A stretch of DNA of 64,000 bases from Manduca sexta (taxonomy: Eukaryota > Arthropoda > Insecta > Lepidoptera > Sphingidae). Positions 12,936 to 25,341 of this stretch are shown piece by piece. The notes beneath the pieces are model-generated. The model had not been told where the DNA came from. It did not search any database and was given only the letters and a program-made list of their open reading frames with translations. The first letter of the stretch is position 1, and each line of letters starts with the position of its first letter. The translations under genes were made by a program, and so were the position numbers. The stretch spans positions 1,922,001 through 1,986,000 of the forward strand of contig NC_051142.1 in NCBI RefSeq assembly GCF_014839805.1, given 5' to 3'.

Positions 12936-13003
12936 TGCGTGTGATGCGTCGCGTGTGTCGCAACATGTCGCCGTTGTCCGCAACACGCGTCACATCACAC
13001 GCA
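12936..13003. repeat. GC-rich imperfect hairpin
   Basis: The left arm starts TGCGTGTGATGCG and the right arm ends CATCACACGCA. The outer 11 bp pair perfectly, the inner arms pair with several mismatches through CGCGTGT and GCAAC/GTTG, and the loop is about ATGTCGCC. It lies in a CpG-rich patch. Its role is unknown. Confidence 0.5.
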
Positions 13004-13686
13004 TCACTCAGTACATCGGCTTCTATTAGCCTGACCGGTACGATATTATTTTTGTAACGTATTATGTTCTTCAGTCTGAGGCCGATTGCAATAGTCGAAT
13101 AATTTCGGTTAATTATGATTTGTGTAATATTAAAAGCCCCAGGATACATTTTCAAGTATTATTCTGGTGATTGGTAATATAAATTACGATAACAGAAGTT
13201 AAAGCTATTTGCATCCAGTATGTAGAGCGATCGTAGATAGTCTATCAAACGGACGAGTAGAATGTAAACTTTACGATGTTTTTATAGTTTAGTTAATAGT
13301 GCCGTCCAATGCAAGCGCTGTATAGTGGTCTGAACTTTCATTGCGCAGTAAAAACATCGGTCGATACCGCATTTTATAGGCAAATATGCGTAGTGACATC
13401 ATTGCACATGCCGTAAGTGGCAGGAGTTAGTTGCGTATACAGTACCGATAAGCTTCCTAACTATCCTTCTTGACCACGGTGCACGGTGCTGGATGATGCA
13501 ATAAACTCTCAAACATTCCTTGCCTATATTTTAATGGTTAGCAACGCACAGTTTATCTACTATTTTCAATGTTCATCAACTGCAGTAATGACCGGAGTCA
13601 GTCAGCTAGTGGTCCAATTTTACGCGATGTTTATTGAGCCTAGCGTCATAACGATCATCAGCATCAGCAGGTATGCTAATGCATGC

Positions 13687-13730
13687 AGTGGTATTGGGTT
13701 TCTGCTTAATTGCAGAAACCCAATACCACT
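13687..13730. repeat. Perfect 19-bp inverted repeat
   Basis: Arms AGTGGTATTGGGTTTCTGC and its exact reverse complement are separated by a 6-nt spacer, TTAATT. No element boundaries flank it. Such perfect foldbacks can arise by template switching during replication or repair; that origin is inference. Confidence 0.8.
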
Positions 13731-14689
13731 ATATCCGACGTTGAGATCGAAAAAATGTGCAGTCAGAAGTTTGTTTATATGCAAATAACAAGGCTATGAT
13801 AAGTTAAAATTTTCAGATGATGTCACATTGACGTTCATTAATAAATAATGAATGTCCGTAAGAGGTGATTATTTCTTTCTAAAATTTGCTAAGTAAAAAC
13901 TCTCAAGTTGTATGAATTGAATAATTGACACTATAAAACCAAGATTAGGAATTATTGTAATATTTTACCAATATATTCATTTTTATTTTCGTCTCAAATA
14001 TTTGGTAAGGGCAGGTAACTTGGTTTTCCCCACGCCATTGTCAAAATACTTGATCAATTATAATTATTAGTTTCGTGCAAATCTTTTTTGATATTATAGT
14101 TTTTTTGAATTGATCACTATTGCCCCGAATAGTAACTTTCTCAGAAACTATATATTTTAGAGATAGTGGCGGGCAACCTAGTAACGTGATGTGAACATCA
14201 GATATTAATTTTGTCAATTATTAGCCACGTGAAATGTATGAGCCGCGGCTTTCACACCGTAGCGATGTCACTTCATTTACTGCTCGTAAACACGGCGTCC
14301 GCTCCATAAACACATTTATTTTAGAATAAAACGAGTTCGTAACACGATTTTTATTTTAAAATTATTTCACCAATTAATACAGTTCTCTTGAGTTTTATTT
14401 ACCGAATTATAAGTTCCTCACACTCGTACATTTACTGTACATCCCAGGTGACAGGTCGAGGTGCAACTGTTGTGCCCTCAGTTCGTAGTGCTCGCTATCT
14501 TCTCTTGGTACACAGATCTAGCTGAGGTCAGTTAAAGTATTTTTCGATAAGTTTATTTCTACGATGTGCACACCCCAAACATATTATCTAAATTAAGCAA
14601 GATCACCAAAGAGATACTCGCAGAAACAAACGTCAAATTATATCCTTGTGCCGCTTCTCGAGAGTAGAGACTCGTACGCAATATACAAA
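13731..14689. other. No gene recognised
   Basis: AT-rich, with no recognisable coding frame or element. Confidence 0.45.
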
Positions 14690-14777
14690 AAAATGTTCTA
14701 CACTGGCTACAATGTCCTTCAAACTGGATCACCACAGTGACTACACACTGCTGCTTGGCGGCCGAAATAGACATTGC
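14690..14777 (+). repeat. Family C repeat fragment
   Basis: A well conserved central segment: ACACTGGCTACAATGTCC, CACAGTGACTACACACTGCT, then GCTTGGCGGCCGAAATAGAC. It matches 25,180-25,280. Both ends of the family are missing. Confidence 0.65.
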
Positions 14778-16708
14778 TTCACAGACCGAAGCTGTTGGTC
14801 ATTAATATGTCGTATATGTCATTTGGTTTGTGAAACATTAGTGAAAGTATTTCCGTAGTCAATGGTAGTTCATTTTCATTTATTTTAATCAAAATCCATT
14901 CAGTTCTTAACAATATATTATTAAAACAATTAAATTTTTACATTTACAAGTAATTATTACGTATACATTTCCGCCAGACCTTGAAAAAATCTTATGTAAT
15001 TGTGAAAAATTAGAATTGTTTTCTTTTATAAAAATGGGTGTAGTTATCAGTTGAATATATCAAGCAGGTGCAATTGCTTTGTTTGTGTTGAACTGTCCAA
15101 GTAGGTATAACGTCTGGTTTTGTTCTTACAATAATTAAATAATCTTTCTTGCATTTCATTCTAAATAGAGTTAAATCTTTTGCATGCTGTTTACAATTCT
15201 ATTTCAATATCATAAGATTGTTTCTTGTACCAATAGCATTTCCGCAAGTCTACGCTGACCTTACCGTTCCACGTGCGGTAATCAGTAAGAAGTTTTAATA
15301 AGTACAAACAAGTTAATAGTTATAGTGGTATAAAGTGAGCGCGAGATCTCACAAACCGCTCGTAAATTATAATATTGTGTCGAACAGTTATCGCGAGCGT
15401 ACGCTGCGAGTGCGCGGGACAAATCATGATGGTACTTCATAAATTGTAAGTGGTTATTTGTGCCGTCCGCTTCAAATCGACGAATAAGCTTCACACTCAC
15501 AATAAACAACACAAATATTACGTATTCAATGTGATACTGTCCCCGATATTACGCATTAAAGATGCTTTTGTAGCGTGTAGGTATCCTCAGCGATTAATAC
15601 ATATTATTATTATTAGAGTATGATTGTTGGTACACAACAAGTCTGATGGATTTGATCGTCTACCGGCCACCGGCGCGGAGCCTGTCGGAATACCTTCGAC
15701 AATTCTAGAATCATTAGACTTTTTTTTTCTTTGTTTAGGTACAGTAAAGTGATTCCACTGATGGGATGATGAGAATTGGAATAGTGTTCAGATAGAGCAA
15801 CACCTGCTGAGATATAATTATAATCCACGCCAGCCTGTCCGGAGCTAAATAAACATGGAAAATATTATACATTATACATTCTGATGAAAGTCTTCATACT
15901 TATGTGGGCGATTATGATAATTTTTGCATATTATGTGCGGTGGACGGTGTCGCGGCGAATACGAATATTTAGCTATGTTATGTTTTAAGCGCAAGTCCGC
16001 GACTTTGTTTACTCGGTGATGGATCGCATGAAAAACTGTATAAAAGAACCCTTCATCTTATTTGTGGAGAAAGCACAAACATTTTTATAAATCCGGACTA
16101 TGGACCCTGGTAACATATTCCTCGCGTAACAATTATGGACGTTACAGAGAGAAAACAAAAATATTATGGATACTAGGTTTAGATCACGACTTCGTGAATT
16201 CGACCATTAAAATGAATAAAAGTCCCTCAGTAAAAGTTTCCAAGATAAATAACAGCTTGTTAGGCCAGGATATGTGTGTCACATTTAACACAAATAAAAA
16301 GTTATAAGAAGAACTTTTTACGTTTACTTTTAAGAAACACCATAAATACTTCATAAACTTTTGTATTTAATATATACTTGTCTGTATAACAATGCTTTGG
16401 TACTATAACTCATAGGGTGTTGTATTTATGTATAAATAATAAATAAAAATTAACCGTAAGGTTAGTAGGAAGCGTGCAAAAATTGTTACTGATGATTAGT
16501 CGATGCGATATTATTGTACGGTTATGTAAGTAATTAAAGAAGCTCTATCTTTAATGACTTACATCACTTGTTTTTGATGCTATGACTTGTATTTATATAT
16601 ATAAGAATTAATTTTATATTTTTTATCGAAGAAAGGAAATTTAAATAATGTAATTCTATTTATACGCTTAAGTGTCAAATAAAAACTATTACACGTATTT
16701 AGGGTAAA
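14778..16708. other. No gene recognised
   Basis: AT-rich, with short chance open frames only. An ATT microsatellite lies near 15,600-15,616. No element termini are recognised. Confidence 0.45.
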
Positions 16709-16798
16709 AACGAAGGCGGCGATAGCCTAATTGGTCGTAAAACGAACCGCCGACCCGAAACGGGAAGGTCGCAGGTTAAAAACCCAATGCACTCACTT
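16709..16798 (+). mobile_element. SINE family B head (5' fragment)
   Basis: GGCGGCGATAGCCTAATTGG (A-box region) and GGTCGCAGGTTAAAAACCCA (degraded B box) are the tRNA-like head of family B, here on the plus strand. The body and tail of the family are absent. Confidence 0.55.
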
Positions 16799-16916
16799 TG
16801 AAGTATTAAAAGTTACATTAATATTATTTGTAAATATTGTCGCTCGCTCTAACGGTAAAGAAAAGCTATACTAAACCTCTTTGTAATAGAGAAGACTATT
16901 AATATTAGAAATATAT

Positions 16917-17142
16917 CAGTGGCGTAGTTGTAAAACGTGCGCGGTGCGACGACCAACGATCTGAGATTTGAATCTCAGTTTGGACAAAATAATGTTTCTG
17001 CTCAGTATCAGTCCGGGGTCTGGAATTTGTTACCAAAATGACGACAGGCTCGCCTCCTATTATATCATGCGGCGGAACACGCGTGACGAAAATTTAATAC
17101 TCTACCCTGCCTTTTCTACCCCGTCGTGGAAAGCGTAATGTA
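16917..17142 (+). mobile_element. tRNA-derived SINE, family A
   Basis: The head AGTGGCGTAGTTG is A-box-like and GATTTGAATCTC is a decayed B box. The family body follows: GCTCAGTATCAGTCCGGGGT, CTGGAATTTGTTACC, GACGACAGGCTCGCCTCC, and the distal TTTCTACCCCGTCG. It is the only copy of the three that keeps a recognisable head. Confidence 0.7.
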
Positions 17143-17402
17143 TGTAATCTGTGTAAACTATTTTTTAAAATGTAAATTATAAACATAAAAAACAGAATCA
17201 ATAAATTCACTTTGTTTTATATCTTTATACATATTGTTAGAATAGTATTAAAAGATAATGAACAATATCGAATAAATAATACCGGAAAGCTCTTTGTCTA
17301 ATAGTAATGTAAAATTAGATAAAATATTTGTTAATCCATATCGGTATCGCTATTAGATACATATATTATGTGCCTACATAGAATAATAACATTAATATAA
17401 AA

Positions 17403-17714
17403 TAATGTATAATATCAGCCCTGCATTATATCCTGTCCCACTGCCGGGCAAAGGCCTCCTCTACTGCTAAGAGGCTTTAGTCGCGCTGACCTAATGTTGA
17501 TTTGCAGGCTCTACATACCCTTAAAATTCTTATAAAAAACTTCTCAGGTATGCAGGTTTCTTGACGATGTCTTGCTTCGCCGTTAAAATAAGCGTAAATT
17601 AACAAAGAATAAACACATAACTTTAAAAAAGTCAGAGGTGTGTACTCCTGGGTTTCGAACCTGCGGACATTCGTCACGGCAGTGCATTCCACTCCCAACT
17701 AGGCTATCGCTGTT
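17403..17714 (-). mobile_element. tRNA-derived SINE, family B
   Basis: Collinear with 3,842-4,156 in the same orientation. The head lies at the right end (complement of GCGATAGCCTAGTTGGG), the B box GGTTCGAAACC at about 17,653-17,663 is complemented, and the tail (TAATATCAGCCCTGCATTAT complement) lies at the left end. It is diverged by many point changes. Confidence 0.7.
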
Positions 17715-19099
17715 ATAACATGAATAATATCCATTAATTCAACATAACTCATAGGAATACAAGTGTTATAAAAATAAGTTATAAATATAACCGTCAATAG
17801 TAATTCACGGAAAAAGTGTATAATGGTAGCACGAATTATAGTTTTTTGTAGCAATAAAATATTTTTTTATGTTGTCCAATTATAATGTTAATGTGATGGC
17901 GAGGTATCCGCGCGGACAGCAGCCGCGGTACAGCGTGCGCACTACACACGCACGCCGCGCCGCCACACCTATTATTTGTACCGGTTTGTCGAGATCTAAC
18001 CATTAAAACAAAAAACATAAATGTTAAAACAAGTATTTTAATAATTTTCATTTTTTACTTGATTTTTTATCTGCGGTGATTGATGGTGGTTCATTTAGTT
18101 TGTACGCATCTACAAAATGGTGCGGAAATTATATAAAATTGTTGTACCGTCTGTTTAGTAATTTTGAATAAATTATATGTTACGACGAGTACTACTTCAT
18201 GCGCATATTACAAAATACAGGCACTTATAGGAAAATAAAAATTCATTTTCATACATACCAACTCCATTATTGCTTGATATCATGGTATAAAGATTTAACT
18301 ACGAAATCACTTTTCAAAAATAGCTCTGACTTCGTCGTATCCGTGAGTAACTCAAAGCACAAAAACATACGAAAATCGACCTGTCGAAGGTTTACGTGTT
18401 TTTTTAATATTTTAATTTATTCGAGGCCCTGTATTACGCTTGTCATTCTGAGACGTTAGACGTAAACCTATCACGATGCCCAGTAATTCGACTGACTACA
18501 ATATGTTTGTACCCGGAACAGAACTCTACGCTGCGTTTTTTTCAAAACATGCGAATTAAACCTAGGTACATGTTAAAAAAATATCAATTGTTGAAAAATG
18601 TTTTATCTTTTTAGCAAAACAATAATGTTCACTAAAACGGGTCTCCAGTAAAATAATAATTTGTGATTTTTTATCTAATGCGTGGGAACTATCAATGTTT
18701 CCCAAAATAATGGTCAGTTTCTTAAGATTTTTTTATTGTATCACAGCGATTAAATTAGCTGCCCTTACTGCCCCGTCTTAAAAATCTACCCGGTATAACC
18801 AATCTGATTCCGACGATGGATTAGAGAAAGACGAACATTGAAAGTAAGGGCTACAGTAAAATCTAAAGTAACTAAATATGACTGTTACTGACAATGAAGA
18901 AACTGGCCGTAAAAGAACACTAATAAAATATACCTCCCCCTTTTCTCAACTTATAGAGCCGTTGTATGTTATGGCTAATGTCTTGTTATGCACAACTCTG
19001 TTAGACGTATGGCTCCATTATACTAAACTGCATGTTCAAATATTAGTGTTATTAGAGCACGACAAAGGCTATTAATTTCATGAGGGAAGTGATTTTTCC
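17715..19099. other. No gene recognised
   Basis: AT-rich sequence with a CpG-rich patch at about 17,895-17,965 (GCGCGGACAGCAGCCGCGG). No repeat family or coding exon could be identified. Confidence 0.4.
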
Positions 19100-19461
19100 G
19101 AGTTAACGTGTGCGAGAGGCGCGGGCGCGGCGGCGGGGGCGGGCGGGAGCGCTCTGCTCGGCTCGGCGGCGCGGCGCGGCGAGTGAGCGAGCGACGGCGC
19201 GGCGCTCACTGTCGCCGCGACACCGCCGCGACACCGCCGCCGCACCGCCGCCGGCGCGCACTCCGCTCGTCACAACTAACTCGCGAAACTATAACTCCGC
19301 GACTTCTTGCAATTACTGTAGGTGATCCGCCCAGTGCTGGTATCCGTGTGGAAACTTCATAAAAGCTTTAAAAAATAATATAGTGGCGCAGTGTTGTGTT
19401 GTGTTGTGGATGCGGTGGATTTATTGAAGATTATTAACAACTTTTGGAATTAAAATCTCAG
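19100..19461 (+). promoter_or_regulatory. Candidate CpG-rich promoter and 5' non-coding exon
   Basis: The segment 19,100-19,290 is the most CpG-dense block in the left half of the window (runs of GCGGCGCGGCGCGGCGAG and CGCCGCGACACCGCCGC) in otherwise AT-rich DNA. It runs into a UTR-like stretch (CAGTGTTGTGTTGTGTTGTG) and then CTCAG|GTAGGA at 19,457-19,467, close to the splice donor consensus. This arrangement fits a promoter with a first non-coding exon on the plus strand, for example of a developmental gene or a long non-coding RNA. No TATA box and no coding start inside the block supports or excludes this. The reading rests on composition and one donor-like site and is unproven. Confidence 0.35.
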
Positions 19462-20876
19462 GTAGGAACTTTTATTATAAACCGTATTTACTCTTGTATT
19501 AATCAAAGCTTTTTACAAACTAAGTATAAAGTCATCTTCTGTAGTTTTCCTATATTATTTGAAATAGCCGGCTTTAAACCGTTTAAAAAATTTCATAAAC
19601 GACATGTACATAGCACATATATATCGATTAACGAAATAATATTTGCTATATTATTTATCACAAAAAAAATAATAAATATAAATACAATGAATATGATTGT
19701 TATAACTTGCTCTAAAAGTGCGTTTAAATAACATACATAATATAGTGACAAGAAAAAAAAACTAAACATTAAAAATAAAAATGTGGTTGTACGAAGACAC
19801 CGTTGGAACAGTAGAGGGAGAAATCAGTGTCGAAGAATTGAGCAGTTAACTCGCTGAAAGTGCACATGTATTAAAAAGTCTACCACATTACACACCACAC
19901 ATTAAACTATACACGTACCGATACGTTAGTATACAAAGACTTGTTCGATCAATTATAATAATATATACATTATGAGCCCTTTTATACACTACCTGGTATT
20001 TTTTTGACGAAGATTTGTAATTAGCATAGGACTATGGTGTGTGTTTAATCTCTACTGATGTTATTTCTCTGTAAATCCTCCTATAATAAATAAATAATAT
20101 AATTCACAGACATAGAATATCCATAAAAAATAAATACTTTAAGTAATATTAAATATATTATTAAATTTATACTATGTTTCAACAAAATAAATTAATTTGA
20201 TTTGGTATTGTGCAAATAAATAGATATCTTACTTAATTTTTAATAGTTATGCTCGCTCTCCCGTGCTAATCAAATCATATAAATTATCTAGTAAAGTGAA
20301 GTCACTGAAAGGATTTGTATATTTTTCATTTACAATTATTATGTATATATTGAATTAACCTTAGCGGAGAAAGTGTTTATTGATTTCAGAAGAAGTATCT
20401 TAAAGTCTTAGATCTATTTTATGTTGTGAACGAGTCTGCATCATAATACTACCACGCTGGTCGTATGCGAGTTAGCTTTATTTTGATTTCCATTCAGACG
20501 TTTTTCAAGGTTTTAAATATTAATTCATTAATTGCCATCAAATAATAACGATAAGACAAGTTATATTTTACAACGCTCTTCATTCTACTGAACAAGTTTA
20601 GCCCTGTACGTCGACCCATATCGAAGGGATCTAAAATTTTGTAGTTGGCCACACTTTAATGTTTTGTAGACTTTAATAGTTACCGCTATATAAAATATTT
20701 TTAAATTATTGGTCTCTATCTCTATTTTTCCCATATGGTTAGAATGGAGGAAAATAAGATAACTAAATTTATATGTTAAAAGAATATTAAAATAGTACCA
20801 TTAGTCTTGCATTAAAGTATACCACCACTCGGCACCAAACTTTCTCTACGGGTAAAAGACGCTAAACTTTTCCGCT
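19462..20876. other. No gene recognised; one 22-codon open frame
   Basis: AT-rich. If the exon call at 19,100-19,461 is right, this would be the start of its first intron. A 22-codon frame with a good start context (AAAAATG at 19,781, stop at 19,847-19,849) encodes a short acidic peptide beginning MWLYEDTVG. There is no evidence that it is expressed. Confidence 0.35.
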
Positions 20877-20965
20877 AGAATTTAAACACTCCGGAAATTC
20901 TTTTGATGTGGTCTCGGGAATGCAGGTATCTTTCCAACGCCTCTAGCAGTTAAAGCGATCGATGA
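20877..20965 (-). repeat. SINE family B fragment, strongly decayed
   Basis: Aligns with 3,955-4,045 in the same orientation: C-GAAATTC-T, ATG-AGGT-TC, and GTTAAAGCGA-CGAT blocks. No head or tail is kept. Confidence 0.4.
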
Positions 20966-22648
20966 TTATCACTAAAGCTTGACAGAACAGATCCGTACGT
21001 TAGAAACAATTCCTAGATCCATGATTCCGCAGTCTGAGTCACTTACTCTAGGAATAAATCATATACACAAGATTTGGACCAATGATAATGATTTGTTTCT
21101 GTTATATGAAATCATACTCGTATGTCCCCTAAGATCGTCGCCGTCCGCGCGTCGCCAGGTTCAAACACTACATACTGCAAATATTTGCTCCAAGCTTAGA
21201 ATTCCCGCACATGTTTCACATTGCTCGCTTTTGTGTTTCATACTCTGTATAATATAGCGATCATTAGCTTATTGTTGTATTATAACCCGGGAATGGGTAT
21301 ACAGTACTTGTTGGTAAAAATACAAGGAACCTTATAGACTAAATTAAGTCTATCGATATGTTATGTAAATAAAGGCGCCGCATCTATTAGTATATTTTGG
21401 CAAAATGATTATTCCGGTAAGCGTTAGTTTATGTATATCGCCTGGGAGATAGAACCGGAAGGTTTCTCGTGCGAATGAACCTCTATAGTATGGGAACGAG
21501 CACTATCTAATCCAGTACAAAATGCATCCGACGCTCTCCCAAAAGTTAAGTATGACGACACTTAAGTAACGAGGTGATAGTTGATACGGTTTGTATCATA
21601 CATATTCCAATTTTGGGTGCGATTAGACCTCTCCCGATCCATCTGCATGTATTGTTAAACAAGTGTAACGCGGGGGCGACGATAATGAACCTCATGTACA
21701 AGCGACCCCGCTAAACATTTTTATAGAATATCAACCCTTAATTGTGAAAAAGTGCTTTTTAACTACACTTAATCTGATGAATTTAGATCGTAACCAGAGA
21801 ACTTTAATATTATTTCTTGTCCTCTATATTCCTTTCACACATTATATTGTATTAATTTACTTAAACTTTCATAAATTGATAGAGGTCTAAATAATAATAA
21901 TGTCCGATTTTTGTTGATGTGCAAATTAATTTGCATGTTGTGGTCTCCCATAATTGAAGTAACACTGCACAATGTGGGCTTTAAAAATGTTATATAATTG
22001 TTTTATAATGTTTTTGTGTACGTCGTTAGAGGTCCTCAACTCAATCAAATGAGTATACATAGTAAGAACGCATCTATCAGCTCACAGCGAGCACAACGTA
22101 CAGATGACGCCGGATTCATACCAGAACACAATATACACAATGGATCTAGAATTATTAAACAACACAAACTTAAAATATTACGTATATGTGGGATGTTTAC
22201 TTGTCCGATATAAAGTCGTCGTTGTGATGTATAAAGAAAGCAAATCCAAGAGAGTTACAAAGCGACACATTCGTGTAAAAAATGTTCGTCTCGGCGTCGG
22301 CAGTTTTTCTTCGCGTCGTGACTCGTGGGTGATTCGCGATTCGCGAGCCTATTATTTTCTCATGTATAAACAGATGGAAACAAAACGTACGTAGATTTTT
22401 ACGCTCGCGGTTACGCCTGCGTTGAAAGCCTTTTTCATTTATAAAACCCTAAATCACTTTGAAGGCGTCCTTACCAATAATTGTATTGATAATTATAATC
22501 GGTTTGAGATTTTTCAAAACTTGTGTAGGTCCTTCATATGGCATGGTGCCAGACATGAACCTGGTTCTCTGCCATATTAATGTACAATTTCAATGTCATT
22601 TTTTTTTACATCGATGGTCTTTAATTCAACTTTGGAGAAGGGTTGCGA
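20966..22648. other. No gene recognised
   Basis: Mostly AT-rich, with a GC-rich spot near 21,135-21,165. No recognisable coding content or element. Confidence 0.4.
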
Positions 22649-22682
22649 ATCTACTATTTCTGTGAATAGAGAAATAGTAGAT
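22649..22682. repeat. Perfect 13-bp inverted repeat
   Basis: ATCTACTATTTCT and its exact reverse complement are separated by an 8-nt loop. No flanking element is recognised. Confidence 0.75.
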
Positions 22683-25039
22683 CCAGCTCAGTCTACTGCG
22701 CTAAAAACGCAACAAAATATATGTAATTTGTATCAATAAGGTCCACATTTTTATGAGGGTATCGTGTGACCTCAGTTGAGGTAATCTTCTAACCGTCGCC
22801 GTGAGTCAAACTAAACTAAAGAACAGTCGTAAAGTAGCCCACTGTTCAATGTAATTGGTATTCACGCAGTCAATAATATTTCATAAGTATAATACGCAGC
22901 GTGGCGGATACAGTGAATATTCTTATAGACACACACAGCCGAACAGGCCCCGGGCCGGCCGGCTCCGGGCAGTGCTGTCAGAACACGATTGAAGCGAGCT
23001 GTTCACCAATCGGCACCTTAGTATTATCTCATCAGAAGCTTTCGATTACTGATGGCTTAAAATTGTTTATAATGTTTTTGGATATAGTACACTATATGTA
23101 CATTACTGATGGTCCCTGAGAAGCTGAGTTCCCCCCATGATGTTGCTTTTCTTACCCCTACAACGTTCGGGCCTCGTCCCTACCACAGCGCCAACACTGC
23201 ACGCTGCGTATAGCCGAACATTTTATTAGGTTTAATCTGTTAGCGCGGCTCGCTAGAGTTTGACAGGTCCAATAAAAGTTTGATTTATTTACTATTTGTA
23301 CGCCTTTGTGGTCAGTTACCCATTGACAACATAAGCCTCGACGCATTTCGATTTAATTACATCAACCTCCTCTGTGTAACTCGATTTTAGACACAGGTGC
23401 TACTTATACTTTCATGTTATAATGCACTAAGAATGTTCGTTACATTTTCATGATTGACCACTAAGTTGTTTGCAACTTGCGCAATGAAAATAATACATTT
23501 CTTTTATAAGAAACAACAGACTTTAAATCGTGTAATGGCTTTCAAACCGGCGAAGATGCGATGGAGATTCGTACTCAGGTATAATTTCGCGACGAATCAT
23601 CGACGCAACATCATGCGCTGTGATATTTATAATCATGTATCCGAGTTTCTAGAAAAAAACAACTAGTTAATTGCGTTGTTTATGGTCTCGATGATAAGAA
23701 AAATATAATATTAAAATATAATTTTCAGATAAAAAGATGTTTGAGGAAAAATCTTGATTATTACAGGAATCATTCGGTTTATCGCCGGATGTAGATAAAA
23801 ATAATGTAATATATCATTTTATAGTCCATTAGTGCGCGAGAGGCCGCGGGTGGTCTTCACATATCTTCAACGGCAAATGGAATAGATTAATCACAACTCA
23901 TATTAATAAACACATACACAGCACTCACAGTCTCAACCCTAATCTTTACAAGTCTTGTGGGTATTATCTACAAGTTTAACTACCTCTACCTAAAGAAATG
24001 AACGAATCACATAAACATTTTCTCTCGGTGCGCACTTGCTATGCGGAGTGGACAGCAGCTGCGCCCCAGGAGCTCTCGCATTAAACAATTTATAAGATAA
24101 AGGGCTTTACAACATATACGATGGTGGTGATCTGTATCGCTCAGTCTCTGTTTCACGAGAGACAAAGGCGTCACTCTAGTTGAGCAGCCCATTCACGCTG
24201 TTGACGAAACTAACAACTCGGTCCTGCGAAAAAATATAACACCCACTGATCGAAAATGCGGTCTCCATTGTATGAGTCGTGACGTAGCGAGTTCCCCGTG
24301 CGTGTGAACCGACTTGCTAGTGGGCGGGTGCCGTGTCGGAAAACGACGCTAAGTACCACATAACTTAGTATCAGATACCCACCATGAGCCTCGTTTCCAT
24401 GCCAAAGCAAACTCTACACGATGTTATTTTATTATTAAATTTATTTTATACTAATTTTACATATAATTAAATCTTTGTGCTTTAAAAACTTGCAGGGGCC
24501 TGCCCTAGATTTGCATAGGCCTAATTTATATATAATGTAATTTATTTTAAAAAAAATTAAGTGCTCTTCGATCGATTTAGAGATCTTTGCTTTGGTATAT
24601 GAAAACTTTTTCCTATGAAGAGAGAATAATATGTAAGTACTTGAATTAATAAAATTATAAGTATCTTATTAATAATGTGCGTCACAAGAATCTCTCAATA
24701 GAATAAACTATAAAATAAAGTTACAATTAGCGTAGGTAAGTCTGTTTCTTTGCTCAGGGCTCCTAAACTATTTACTACTACTAATAATGATTATTGTGAG
24801 TGAAACGTAGCAGATAACAAATGTCAGTGTGAACTTTTCTTTGGCCTTTTGAAGGATGATACTTCTGAAGTATATTATTTTTTGTATCTCAAGGCGCTCG
24901 AAAATTTTTATGTTTGACGAATGTATCATAAAAAATATAATCTAATATAAAAAAAGGTTATTTAGAATTAATTATGTAAATGACAGTGAAACCCGCAACA
25001 AAATCTGTTGCGTAGTTTAGAAGGAGTTTTTTTTATTGC
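22683..25039. other. No gene recognised
   Basis: Contains a CpG spot with a CCCCGGGCCGGCCGG-like run near 22,947-22,965. No coding exon or element is recognised. Confidence 0.4.
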
Positions 25040-25341
25040 TTTGAATGACGAGACGAGTTCGCCGTTCGCCTGATGATAAGCGATACGACCGCCCATAAAA
25101 AATAGAAACGCCATTCAAAATCTAGAGTTACAAAGTATTATTCGGTATTCCACTGCGCTCGCCATCCTGAGACGTGAGATGTTAAGTCTCATTATGTCCA
25201 GTAATTACACTGGCTACAATCTCCTTCAAATCGGAACACAACAGTGACTACATACTGCTGCTTGGCGGCAGAAATAGACATCGCGGCGGTGCCTACCCAG
25301 GCGGACTCTCACATATGAGAGACCTACCACCAGTAAAGTTA
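25040..25341 (+). repeat. Family C repeat, best copy (reference)
   Basis: The most complete copy in the window. It has a GCCTGATGATAAGCGATACG block, CTGCGCTCGCCATCCTGAGA, GTAATTACACTGGCTACAAT, the GGAACACAACAGTGACTACA block, GCTTGGCGGCAGAAATAGAC, and the end CATATGAGAGACCTACCACC. At least six other copies or fragments occur (1,112; 5,038; 14,690; 37,329; 38,693; 52,114). It is widespread in Lepidoptera as far as I recall. I cannot tell from this sequence whether it is a SINE or a LINE 3' end. Confidence 0.7.

Noticed and set aside
19781..19849. 22-codon small ORF MWLYEDTVG… downstream of the CpG block
   Set aside because: It lacks the repeated LDPTGxY motif of tarsal-less-type peptides and any second copy. 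No evidence of translation.
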